NCBI GenBank assembly: GCA_945888525.1
Contig: CAMDAF010000015.1
Location: 1 to 48,218 of the forward strand
Source: Chitinophaga pinensis
Lineage (GTDB): Bacteria > Bacteroidota > Bacteroidia > NS11-12g > UBA955
Length of the DNA stretch: 48,218 bases
Direction of reading: 5' to 3'
Below the pieces are notes generated by a model. It saw nothing but the letters and a program-made list of their open reading frames with translations. It was not told where the DNA came from and searched no databases. Made by a program: the position numbers and the translations under genes. Below, piece by piece: positions 8,701 to 15,799 of this stretch. The stretch's first letter is position 1. Each line of letters begins with the position of its first letter.

Positions 8701-10834
8701 CGTTAAATTTTCTCCAAATGCTGGTGGATTAAGAACAGCAACTTTAAATATTTTAAGCAATGACTTTGACGAATCAGTTTTTGATATTGCATTACAAGCT
8801 ACAGTTATCGCTCCTGGCATGACAGGTTTAAGCTCATCACAATCTCCATATTTATTGCCATTAACTCCAGGCGCATCGTTCACATCGTTGTTAACCGCAG
8901 GAGATGTAATTGGTTCATATAAAATGGCTGGTTTGGGCGACGGTATGGGTGCATACGACAATGGAAATGGTACATTTACAATGTTGTTGGCACACGAAGC
9001 TGGAAGCACAGCAGGTGTTGTTCGTGCACATGGCAACACAGGTGCATTTGTTTCTAAATGGGTTATCAACAAATCAAACTTATCAATGGTAAGTGGTTCA
9101 GATTTAATTAAAGATGTATACTTATGGAACGGAACAACATATACCAAATACAATGCAGGAAGTCCAGCAGCATCAGGTTTTGGACGTTTTTGTTCAGCAG
9201 ATCTACCAGCAGTATCAGCATTCTACAATGCAGCTACAGGCTTAGGAACTCAAGAGCGTATATTCATGAATGGTGAAGAATCAGGTAGTGAAGGTAGAGC
9301 ATTTGCTCATATTTCAACTGGTGCAAACGCGGGTTCTACTTACGAATTGCCATACTTAGGTAAATTCTCATGGGAAAATTCAGTAGCAAGTCCAGTTTCT
9401 AGCAACAAAACAGTTGTAGTTGGAACAGACGATGCTACTCCAGGTCAAGTTTATTTCTATATTGGAACAAAAACCAACACTGGTAATGATATAGAAAAAG
9501 CAGGTTTAAGCAATGGTAAATTATATGGTGTTGCGGTAGCGGGTTTAACACTTGAGTCAAGTTCAAGTGTTCCAGCAGCTAACACTACATTTACTTTAGT
9601 TGATTTAGGTCAAGTTCAAAACACAACAGGTGCTGCATTAAACACAGCAAGTAACACTGCAGGTGTAACCAATTTCTTAAGACCAGAAGATGGTGCTTGG
9701 GATCCTAGCAATCCAAAAGATTTCTATTTTGTTACAACCAACTCATTTACAAGTCCAAGCAGAATGTGGAGATTGCGTTTTACAGATCCTGCAAATCCAG
9801 AATTGGGTGGAACAATCACAGCGGTATTAGACGGAACAGAAGGACCAAAAATGATGGACAACATAAGCATCGACAATTATGGTCATATCTTAATTCAAGA
9901 AGATCCAGGATTCCAAACATATTTGGCTAGAATCTGGGAATATACAATTGCTACTGATGTTGTTGTTGCAACAGGTGAGCATGATGCTACAAGATTCTCT
10001 GCAGGAGGATCAAACTTCTTAACCCAAGACGAAGAGTCATCAGGAATTATTGATGTTCAAGGAATCTTAGGTGCAGGTATGTTCTTATTATACGATCAAG
10101 CGCACTATGCAGTTGCAGGTGAGCAAATGGAAGGTGGTCAATTATTGGCTTACTACAACCCAGAGACCTTCAAATCTAGTCCTGAAATTACCATCAGTGG
10201 TAACGACGAAGAAATAAAGAATGGCGATAAATATCCAGTAAACTACGACAATACTGATTTTGGTACTGTGGTTAAAGGAAGCAATCTTGTTAAAACTTTT
10301 GAAATCAAAAACAATGCAGTTGGAACTTTGAAAATTACTGGTATCAGTATTTCAGGTGTAAATGCATCAGAATTTGTATTAGAAGGATTGCCAACATTCC
10401 CATTAACGATTGCTTCTGGTTCAGTTCAAACAATCACTGTTAGATTCACTCCAAACAGTGCTGGCTTGAAAACTGCAGTAATGAATGTTGTAAGCAATGA
10501 CTTTGATGAGGCTGCATACAGCTTTAACATCCAAGGTTTAGCTAGTCTTTCAACTTCAATTGATCAATTGGCTAATGAGAATGGCGTTAAGTTGTATCCT
10601 AATCCAAGCAATTCAGCAGCTGAATTAAGTATGGAAATCAAAGAAGCTGGTTCAGTGTCAGTTAAGGTTTTCAACGTAAATGGCCAAGAAGTAATGGAAG
10701 GATTTGAGCAAACACTTGAGTCAGGCAAACAATCAATTAAAATGAACACAGCAAACTTAAACGCAGGTGTTTATTTAGTTGAAGTAAGCATAAACGGAAG
10801 TATCAGTCGTTTGAAAATGACTGTAATGCATTAA
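5726..10834 (+). CDS. Secreted esterase-like phytase / tandem PhoX-like protein with T9SS type A sorting domain
   Basis: A 1702-residue exoprotein. Residues 1-24 are a signal peptide (ending KASEAQ). Residues about 40-440 form an esterase-like phytase beta-propeller (GINFRESGFSGMYPIPNTNG, FWVISDRGVN, DAEGLVVDKDGNFWICEEGG, NRGFEGIALAPNGKIYAI, EKAEGLAIINDSTIAICNDN). Two PhoX/DUF839-like units follow with a period of 577 residues (about 453-1029 and 1030-1606). Each has LGDGMGAYDNGNGTFTMLLA, HEAGSTAGVVRAHGNTGAF, GEE.GSEGR, YLGKFSWEN, LRPEDGA, MMDNISIDNYGHILIQEDPG, and then an ASH/choice-of-anchor-D Ig-like module (FTISNAGPGTLTISDIQ, ILSNDFDE). Residues about 1620-1702 are a type A sorting domain (KLYPNPSNS, VKVFNVNGQEV, LNAGVYLVEV). 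The likely role is phosphate release from organic phosphate at the cell surface. Substrate is not shown by sequence alone. Confidence 0.82.
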   Translation: MKRNLTKMIGLLLCLITSKASEAQISLLQDYSNKVSATIGTFQGINFRESGFSGMYPIPNTNGKEFWVISDRGVNVDAASANPSTCRPTYDKIYGFANYVPKIHRVRVSGDSVQILQTITMKRPNGTGASGLLNPTGFGSTAAELISTDTVLNCANFNKKTVAKDVWGIDAEGLVVDKDGNFWICEEGGPTIWKLNPNGVVLKRYTPYANLFGAQPEDVLIDSCFKYRKNNRGFEGIALAPNGKIYAIIQSPILYPNKTVGEGTRVHRILEIDPATNAQRMIVYLNDGIIGASGSNQIRLRDWKIGDMAAINDSTFLVLEAALRGTTDIKKVYTININGATSVNSGLYSGVTLEALVDSSGLANNSIKPVKKKLFMNLLSNSWPAILEKAEGLAIINDSTIAICNDNDYGQMASLPDNGIAMATGITGHVFVYSLKGINKLKDYKAPKTVLVPGITGSNSSQSPYILPLTPGASFTSLLTAGDAIGSYKMAGLGDGMGAYDNGNGTFTMLLAHEAGSTAGVVRAHGNTGAFVSKWIINKSNLSIVGGSDLIKDMYLWNGTGYTKYNAGSPAPIGFGRFCSADLPAVSAFYNAATGLGTQERIFMNGEEIGSEGRGFAHIATGANAGSTYELPYLGKFSWENAVASPVSSNKTIVAGTDDATPGQVYFYVGTKTNTGNEISKAGLSNGKLYGVAVAGLTLESSSSIPAANTTFTLVDLGQVQNTTGAALNTASNIAGVTNFLRPEDGAFDPSNPRDFYFVTTNSFTSPSRMWRLRFTDPANPELGGTITAVLDGTEGPKMMDNISIDNYGHILIQEDPGFQTYLARIWEYTIATDVVVATAEHDATRFSLGGSNYLTQDEESSGIIDVQGILGAGMFLLYDQAHYAVAGEQMEGGQLLSYFNPETFKSNPEIALSGNSINIVDGDLLPSATDNTDFGRLAGAQTKTFTISNAGPGTLTISDIQFKGLNLSDFSLVNPPVFPLNLLANNNQTITVKFSPNAGGLRTATLNILSNDFDESVFDIALQATVIAPGMTGLSSSQSPYLLPLTPGASFTSLLTAGDVIGSYKMAGLGDGMGAYDNGNGTFTMLLAHEAGSTAGVVRAHGNTGAFVSKWVINKSNLSMVSGSDLIKDVYLWNGTTYTKYNAGSPAASGFGRFCSADLPAVSAFYNAATGLGTQERIFMNGEESGSEGRAFAHISTGANAGSTYELPYLGKFSWENSVASPVSSNKTVVVGTDDATPGQVYFYIGTKTNTGNDIEKAGLSNGKLYGVAVAGLTLESSSSVPAANTTFTLVDLGQVQNTTGAALNTASNTAGVTNFLRPEDGAWDPSNPKDFYFVTTNSFTSPSRMWRLRFTDPANPELGGTITAVLDGTEGPKMMDNISIDNYGHILIQEDPGFQTYLARIWEYTIATDVVVATGEHDATRFSAGGSNFLTQDEESSGIIDVQGILGAGMFLLYDQAHYAVAGEQMEGGQLLAYYNPETFKSSPEITISGNDEEIKNGDKYPVNYDNTDFGTVVKGSNLVKTFEIKNNAVGTLKITGISISGVNASEFVLEGLPTFPLTIASGSVQTITVRFTPNSAGLKTAVMNVVSNDFDEAAYSFNIQGLASLSTSIDQLANENGVKLYPNPSNSAAELSMEIKEAGSVSVKVFNVNGQEVMEGFEQTLESGKQSIKMNTANLNAGVYLVEVSINGSISRLKMTVMH
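7085..10546 (+). repeat. Two-copy in-frame tandem repeat, period 1731 bp, within the phosphatase-like gene
   Basis: Copy A is about 7085-8815 and copy B about 8816-10546. The anchor CTCATCACAATCTCCATAT sits at 7102 and again at 8833, exactly 1731 bp (577 codons) apart. Protein identity is very high over the PhoX-like part and clearly lower over the ASH module that ends each copy. DNA identity is patchy: 8097-8208 and 9828-9939 are identical by eye over 112 bp, while other parts differ at many third positions. Confidence 0.9.
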
Positions 10835-10854
10835 TCCATTTAAAGTTCTATAGT

Positions 10855-10893
10855 AAGTCAGTGTGCTTTTTCGAAGGCACACTGACTTTTTTT
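10855..10893 (+). terminator. Rho-independent terminator after the phosphatase-like gene
   Basis: A perfect 12-bp stem, AAGTCAGTGTGC (10855-10866) with GCACACTGACTT (10877-10888), has a 10-nt loop and a run of T to 10893. It separates the exoprotein gene from the cytochrome operon. Confidence 0.9.
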
Positions 10894-10905
10894 ATTTGAA
10901 GACCT

Positions 10906-12813
10906 ATGAAAATTAAATTTTTTACCATATTCGCCACCTTATTCGGCCTCATTTTTATGGCTGCTTTCCGCAATGATGATGATTCCGATGTTTATAAATC
11001 AACTTACTCGTATTTTTTAAATGCTTTTGAAAACTCAAGTGATCGCATGCAACGTTATGCTGGTTTAGGAGAAGTTAATGAAGACAGTTTGAGGTCTTTG
11101 ATTCATCAAGCCCGCATGGATTTAAAGCCTCTTGATTTCTGGTTTCGATATGCCAATCCAATCCAATACAAATTGATCAATGGACCCTTGCCAGTGGAAT
11201 GGGAAACAGAAGTTTTTGAAAAATATGAAAAACCTTACAAAAGAATTGGGAGCGGTTTAACACTGGCAGAAATTGCCCTAAACGATAAGGACACTCAGAA
11301 TGCATTGAAATACATTGGCTCTATTCATACAGCATTAAATCATTTTAAACCAGATTCGATGTTAGATCTTTTCAAAACAGCAGACCATTTTGCTTTTTGC
11401 AACAGATTATACATACTAAATTTATCGACTCTTTATACCACTGGTTTTGAATGTCCTGATCAAGATCAAATCATACCTGAATTATTAAGTATGCTAAAAG
11501 CGGTAAAGACAATTTACTCAGCCTACACAAATACCTATACACAAAACCCACTAAGTGAAGAATACTTAGACAAATATGATGCTTGTATCCGTTGGGTGGA
11601 AAACCAAGCAATGGATCCGCAGTTGTTTGACCATTTTACTTTTATTTCTCAATACGTCAATCCATTATACCGCTTGCAAGCGACATGGGTGCTTAAAAAT
11701 GACTTTAGGTCCAAAAGCATGCTTGATTATACCATAAATAAAGAAGCACAATCAATTTTTGATAAAGAAATATATAAAGGGCAAAATTCCAAGGGCGTTT
11801 TCTTAAGGGTAAACAATCCTAACGATTTAAATAGAATTGAGCAATTAGGCCGACTATTATTCAATGAGCCCTTGTTGTCTGGCAATGTTCAAAGGAGTTG
11901 TGCGTCTTGCCACAAACCTGAACAAGGTTTTACAGATACCACACAAGCCACGGCTTTAGCATTCAATTATAAAGGCAAACTTAAACGCAACGCACCTAGT
12001 CTGCTAAATGCTGAGTACAACCATTTAATTATGCAGGATGGTAAACATTTAACGCTACAAGAACAAGCACTTTTTGTAATTACCAATACAAACGAGATGA
12101 ATTGTCCTGAATCATTAATCATGAAAAGGATTTTATCATGCAAGACCTACAAAGTAATGCTGACAGATTTAAGTAAATTGACCCCACAAGAACCTGTGCC
12201 ATCTATAACCCATATATTGTCTGCCCTAACCTATTACTATTCTAAATTTAATGCTGCCAAATCATCGTTTGATAATGCTATGGAACTTAAATCAGATTTA
12301 TCTTTAGAGGCAAAACGTGGGTTTAATCTTTTTATGTCGAAAGCCCAATGCGCGACTTGTCATTTTTTACCACTTTTTAATGGCGTAAAGCCACCATTTG
12401 TAGGTTCAGAATTTGAAGTTTTGGGCGTACCTGACGATACAGCCTTTACAAAATTTGGGGCAGACTCTGGTCGGTACCTAATCAATCCAAGTTTTGAAAC
12501 ACTATACGCGTTCAGAACTGGAACCTTGAAAAACATTTACAGAACCTCGCCATACATGCACAATGGTGTATATAAAACCCTTAGGGATGTTGTGGTATTC
12601 TATAATGAGGGCGGAGGAAATGGAAGGGGCTTGAACATAAGCAATCAAACACTTGCTTCTGATAAATTAGAATTAACGGAGCAGGAGATTTCAGAAATCT
12701 TAGTTTTTCTGAACACATTGAATGAAAATTACTCAATAGACAAACAAGCTATTGAATTGCCAAAATCAAAACAACAAAAATTTAACAACAGAGTTTTAGG
12801 AGGAATATATTAA
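10906..12813 (+). CDS. Di-haem cytochrome c peroxidase-family protein with long N-terminal extension
   Basis: 635 residues with an uncleaved-looking or weak signal sequence at 1-22 (KIKFFTIFATLFGLIFMAAF). Residues about 25-280 are an all-helical extension without haem motifs. The peroxidase region follows with two CxxCH sites: C332-A-S-C-H336 in CASCHKPEQGFTD, and C482-A-T-C-H486 in CATCHFLPLFNG. Other family motifs are GRLLFNEPLLSGN, RNAPSLLNAEYN, the FRTGTLKNIYRTSPYMHNGV block, and the C-terminal ELTEQEISEILVFLNTL. CCP/MauG family members reduce hydrogen peroxide or oxidise protein or small substrates in the periplasm; which applies here is unknown. The stop codon overlaps the start of the next cytochrome gene by one base (TAATG), so the pair is translationally coupled. 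Confidence 0.88.
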   Translation: MKIKFFTIFATLFGLIFMAAFRNDDDSDVYKSTYSYFLNAFENSSDRMQRYAGLGEVNEDSLRSLIHQARMDLKPLDFWFRYANPIQYKLINGPLPVEWETEVFEKYEKPYKRIGSGLTLAEIALNDKDTQNALKYIGSIHTALNHFKPDSMLDLFKTADHFAFCNRLYILNLSTLYTTGFECPDQDQIIPELLSMLKAVKTIYSAYTNTYTQNPLSEEYLDKYDACIRWVENQAMDPQLFDHFTFISQYVNPLYRLQATWVLKNDFRSKSMLDYTINKEAQSIFDKEIYKGQNSKGVFLRVNNPNDLNRIEQLGRLLFNEPLLSGNVQRSCASCHKPEQGFTDTTQATALAFNYKGKLKRNAPSLLNAEYNHLIMQDGKHLTLQEQALFVITNTNEMNCPESLIMKRILSCKTYKVMLTDLSKLTPQEPVPSITHILSALTYYYSKFNAAKSSFDNAMELKSDLSLEAKRGFNLFMSKAQCATCHFLPLFNGVKPPFVGSEFEVLGVPDDTAFTKFGADSGRYLINPSFETLYAFRTGTLKNIYRTSPYMHNGVYKTLRDVVVFYNEGGGNGRGLNISNQTLASDKLELTEQEISEILVFLNTLNENYSIDKQAIELPKSKQQKFNNRVLGGIY

Positions 12814-13166
12814 TGATAAAATACAGTTTACTTTTAATTTTAACCATTGGCATCTTTAGTATGTGTGCTAATAAAAAATCGGTCCAGTTTGAATTTCCTG
12901 AAAGCATGTCTGAAACTTTAAAAAATGCAAATCAGGCTAATGTAGAGAAAGGCTTAGCCTTGTATAGAATAAGCTGCGCTAAATGCCATACAGATACGGT
13001 AAAAGGCAAGGAACGGATACCTGATTTTACATCCGAACAACTATCGAACTATGAGTTCAGGTTTGCCAACAAAAAACATGAAAATAATTTGGGTGAAACA
13101 CAAGTAACCCAAGACGAATTGATTTTAATTAATATGTTTTTTGCTTACAAAAAGAAGAATAAATAA
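12813..13166 (+). CDS. Small mono-haem cytochrome c, probable lipoprotein
   Basis: 117 residues. Residues 1-18 are hydrophobic and end ..GIFSMC18, an imperfect lipobox with Met at -1, so membrane anchoring is likely but not certain. One haem site is present: C55-A-K-C58-H59 in YRISCAKCHTDTVKG. A downstream IPDFTSEQL segment resembles the axial-ligand region of small class I cytochromes, although no Met ligand is obvious there. The gene overlaps the upstream peroxidase gene by one base, so it is a likely electron donor or acceptor for that enzyme. It ends just before a palindromic terminator. Confidence 0.75.
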   Translation: MIKYSLLLILTIGIFSMCANKKSVQFEFPESMSETLKNANQANVEKGLALYRISCAKCHTDTVKGKERIPDFTSEQLSNYEFRFANKKHENNLGETQVTQDELILINMFFAYKKKNK

Positions 13167-13177
13167 ATATTAGGCAT

Positions 13178-13213
13178 AAAAAAATCCGATTAGTTAACTA
13201 ATCGGATTTTTTT
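13178..13213. terminator. Bidirectional terminator, perfect 36-bp palindrome
   Basis: The sequence is a perfect inverted repeat centred at 13195/13196 (core ATCCGATTAGTTAACTAATC), with A7 on the left and T7 on the right. It can therefore terminate both the cytochrome operon (plus) and the rplM-tsf operon (minus), which converge here. Confidence 0.9.
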
Positions 13214-13231
13214 AAATATTGTTTATTTTAA

Positions 13232-14068
13232 TTAAGCACCAAGAGCGATACGTTTGAAGCTTACAACAGTAAGTCCAGCTTCAGTATCAGCCAACATTTT
13301 TGCAATGCTTTTGCTGCTGTCTTTTACAAACTCTTGGTTTAAAAGTGTGTATTCTTTGTAAAATTTATTCAATCTGCCTTGCGCAATTTTCTCAGCCATT
13401 TCAGCTGGTTTGCCTTCTGCGATAGCTTGTTCTTTACCAACTTCAATTTCTCTTGCGATGGTTTCAGCTGGAACTTGAGCCTCATTCAAAGCAAGTGGGT
13501 TCATAGCAGCGATTTGCATTGCTGTATCTTTACCTGCATTCGTATTGGCTTCAGAAGGCGCGTTGTTCATTTCTACCAATACACCCATTTTGTTTCCAGC
13601 GTGTATGTAAGCGATTACGTTTTCACCATTGATGATAGCGTATTTAGAAACGTCCATTTTCTCACCTGTTTTACCCATCTCATCCATTAAGCGTTGCTCA
13701 AAAGTAAGAGAACCGATTGATAATGCTTTTAAAGCATCAGCATCAGCTGGTTTGTTGGTAAGGGCTAGGTTAGCGATTTCATATGCTAATTTTACGAAGT
13801 CTTCGTTTTTAGCAACGAAGTCAGTTTCGCAATTCAATTCAACCACTATACCTGTTTTACGGTCTTCAGAAGTTAAGGCGATAACAGCACCTTCTTGAGC
13901 TGCTCTATCTGCTCTGTTTAAAGAGATTTTTTGTCCTTTTTTTCTAAGGTTATCGATAGCTGCATCGAAATCACCATTGCTTTCTATTAGGGCTTTTTTA
14001 CAGTCCATCATTCCAGCACCGGTCATTTGGCGCAATTTATTTACATCTGCTGCACTAATTGTTGACAT
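13232..14068 (-). CDS. tsf: Translation elongation factor Ts
   Basis: Recognised by the N-terminal UBA-like domain with VNKLRQMTGAGMMDCKKAL, followed by the core with ELNCETDFVAKNEDF and the C-terminal FYKEYTLLNQEFVKD. It is the guanine-nucleotide exchange factor for EF-Tu. I chose the ATG at 14068 (MSTISAADVNK, the usual Bacteroidota beginning, 278 aa). An in-frame ATG nine bases upstream at 14077 would add MSS. It is the last gene of the rplM-rpsI-rpsB-tsf operon and ends at the palindromic terminator 13178-13213. Confidence 0.97.
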   Translation of the reverse strand: MSTISAADVNKLRQMTGAGMMDCKKALIESNGDFDAAIDNLRKKGQKISLNRADRAAQEGAVIALTSEDRKTGIVVELNCETDFVAKNEDFVKLAYEIANLALTNKPADADALKALSIGSLTFEQRLMDEMGKTGEKMDVSKYAIINGENVIAYIHAGNKMGVLVEMNNAPSEANTNAGKDTAMQIAAMNPLALNEAQVPAETIAREIEVGKEQAIAEGKPAEMAEKIAQGRLNKFYKEYTLLNQEFVKDSSKSIAKMLADTEAGLTVVSFKRIALGA

Positions 14069-14098
14069 ACTACTCATGTTAAATGTTTTGAAAATTGA

Positions 14099-14851
14099 TT
14101 AAGCCTCAGCTGTTGCTTCTTTTTCTGCTTTAGATTTCTCTATTTCAGCTGAATCTTTTTCTTTTTTACGGTCTAATTGTCCTTCTTCGATTGCTCTTAC
14201 AATTACATCAACAATTAATTTGATTGATTTAGAAGAGTCATCGTTGCTAGGGATAGCGAAATCGATGTTGGTAGGATCACTATTGGTATCCACCATAGCA
14301 ATGGTAGGGATATTTAATTTGATGGCCTCAGCTACAGCCAAGTGCTCTCTTTTAACGTCAACGATAAATAGAGCAGAAGGAAGGCGAGACATATCAGCGA
14401 TACCACCAAGCACTTTAGCTAATTTAGCTTTTTCGCGCTCTAGCATCAATTTTTCTTTTTTGTTGATGTTTGCATACGTGCCATCTACAGCCATCTTATC
14501 AATGGTCTGCATTTTTTTGATCGATTTACGTACGGTAGCAAAATTGGTTAACATACCACCCAACCATCTTTCGCAAGCGAAAGGCATGTTGGTTTGAGCA
14601 GCAGCTTCTTTGATGATTTCTTTTGCTTGTTTTTTGGTGGCTACAAATAAAATTTTGCGACCAGACTTAACCATGTTTCTAACGGCTGAAGCTGCTTCAT
14701 CCAATTTTAACGAGGTTTTGTTCAGGTCTATGATGTGAATTCCATCTTGCTCCATGAAAATGTAAGGAGCCATCTTTGGATTCCATTTGCGGGTAAGGTG
14801 GCCAAAATGACAACCTGCTTCCAATAATTGTTCTTGTGATACTGAAGACAT
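14099..14851 (-). CDS. rpsB: 30S ribosomal protein S2
   Basis: 250 residues with the S2 signatures LLEAGCHFGHLTRKWNPKM, FMEQDGIHIIDLNKT, CERWLGGMLTNFATV and PSALFIVDVKREHLAVAEA. The C-terminal tail is highly charged (KSKAEKEATAEA). It is a component of the small ribosomal subunit. It sits 12 bp after rpsI and about 30 bp before tsf, the classic rpsB-tsf pairing. Confidence 0.98.
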   Translation of the reverse strand: MSSVSQEQLLEAGCHFGHLTRKWNPKMAPYIFMEQDGIHIIDLNKTSLKLDEAASAVRNMVKSGRKILFVATKKQAKEIIKEAAAQTNMPFACERWLGGMLTNFATVRKSIKKMQTIDKMAVDGTYANINKKEKLMLEREKAKLAKVLGGIADMSRLPSALFIVDVKREHLAVAEAIKLNIPTIAMVDTNSDPTNIDFAIPSNDDSSKSIKLIVDVIVRAIEEGQLDRKKEKDSAEIEKSKAEKEATAEA

Positions 14852-14863
14852 TTGAATATAGTA

Positions 14864-15250
14864 TTAGCGTTTGCTGAATTGAAATCTTTTTCTTGCTTTC
14901 TTTTGACCAGGTTTTTTTCTTTCAACCATTCTGTCATCTCTAGTTAATAAACCTAGTGGTTTTAGAGCAATACGGTTTTCTACGTTCAATTCACAAAGTG
15001 ATTTAGAAATAGCCAATCGGATAGCTTCTGCTTGTCCTGTTACGCCGCCGCCATCAACATTTATTTTGATGTCTAACTTTCCAATATTGTCAGTTACTTG
15101 TAATGGTTGAACCACTTTGAACTGATTAACCAATGTTGTAAAATATTGGTCGTATGGTTTGTTGTTGATAAGAATATCACCATTGCCGGCTTTTACATAA
15201 ATGCGGGCAACAGCTGTTTTTCTTCTTCCTGATGTGTTTGATACTTCCAT
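14864..15250 (-). CDS. rpsI: 30S ribosomal protein S9
   Basis: 128 residues beginning MEVSNTSGRRKTAVARIYVK and ending with the family motif PGQKKARKRFQFSKR, whose terminal basic tail reaches the P site. The GGGVTGQAEAIRLAISKSL segment is also typical. It lies between rplM (16 bp upstream) and rpsB. Confidence 0.98.
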   Translation of the reverse strand: MEVSNTSGRRKTAVARIYVKAGNGDILINNKPYDQYFTTLVNQFKVVQPLQVTDNIGKLDIKINVDGGGVTGQAEAIRLAISKSLCELNVENRIALKPLGLLTRDDRMVERKKPGQKKARKRFQFSKR

Positions 15251-15266
15251 GAATGATCTGTATGGA

Positions 15267-15713
15267 TTATTTTATCTTTAATTCGGTTGGTTGTTGAGCA
15301 TGGTGAGGATGTTGATCGCTGTCGTATACGAACAGACTTCTATACATTTCAGCACCTAGCTTGTTTTTTGGCAACATGCCTTTTACCGCTTCCTCGATTA
15401 GAGCAATTGGTCTTTTGTTTACCAAATCTGAAGCAGAGATTCTCTTCTGTCCACCTGGGTAGCCAGAGTAAGTAATATACTCTTTAGAGTTGATTTTGGT
15501 TCCAGATAATTTCACTTTTCCAGCATTCAACACAATAACGCAATCGCCATTGTCAGAATGAGGGGTGTAATCTGTCTTATTTTTGCCGATTAAAGCAGAA
15601 GCGATTTGAGAAGCCAAACGGCCTAATACTTTTTCGCTCGCGTCAACTACATAAAATTTCTTGTTTATGCTTGTTTTGTTGGCGTAAATGGTTTTATAAC
15701 TAATTGAATCCAC
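15267..15713 (-). CDS. rplM: 50S ribosomal protein L13
   Basis: 148 residues with L13 motifs: VVDASEKVLGRLASQIASAL, GDCVIVLNAGKVKLSGTK, and GMLPKNKLGAEMYRSLFVY. The start is the ATG at 15713 (MDSISYKTIYANKTS). It is the first gene of the ribosomal operon, with a -7 promoter box about 30 nt upstream. Confidence 0.98.
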   Translation of the reverse strand: MDSISYKTIYANKTSINKKFYVVDASEKVLGRLASQIASALIGKNKTDYTPHSDNGDCVIVLNAGKVKLSGTKINSKEYITYSGYPGGQKRISASDLVNKRPIALIEEAVKGMLPKNKLGAEMYRSLFVYDSDQHPHHAQQPTELKIK

Positions 15714-15744
15714 GACTTTGGGTGTTGATAAAAATTTGGGACGG

Positions 15745-15752
15745 CAAAATTA
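15745..15752 (-). promoter_or_regulatory. -7 promoter element of the rplM operon
   Basis: Read on the minus strand this is TAATTTTG, a match to TAnnTTTG. The G lies 32 nt upstream of the rplM start, giving a leader of roughly 25 nt. Confidence 0.6.
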
Positions 15753-15799
15753 GATAATCATATTCGAAATACCAAACACCTTTTGAATTTTTATTCTAA

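Noticed and set aside
8608-9153. 181-codon minus-strand frame inside the phosphatase-like gene, with a related frame at 7054-7341
   Set aside because: They are antisense shadows of the two PhoX-like copies; their similarity merely reflects the tandem repeat and codon bias of the sense strand.
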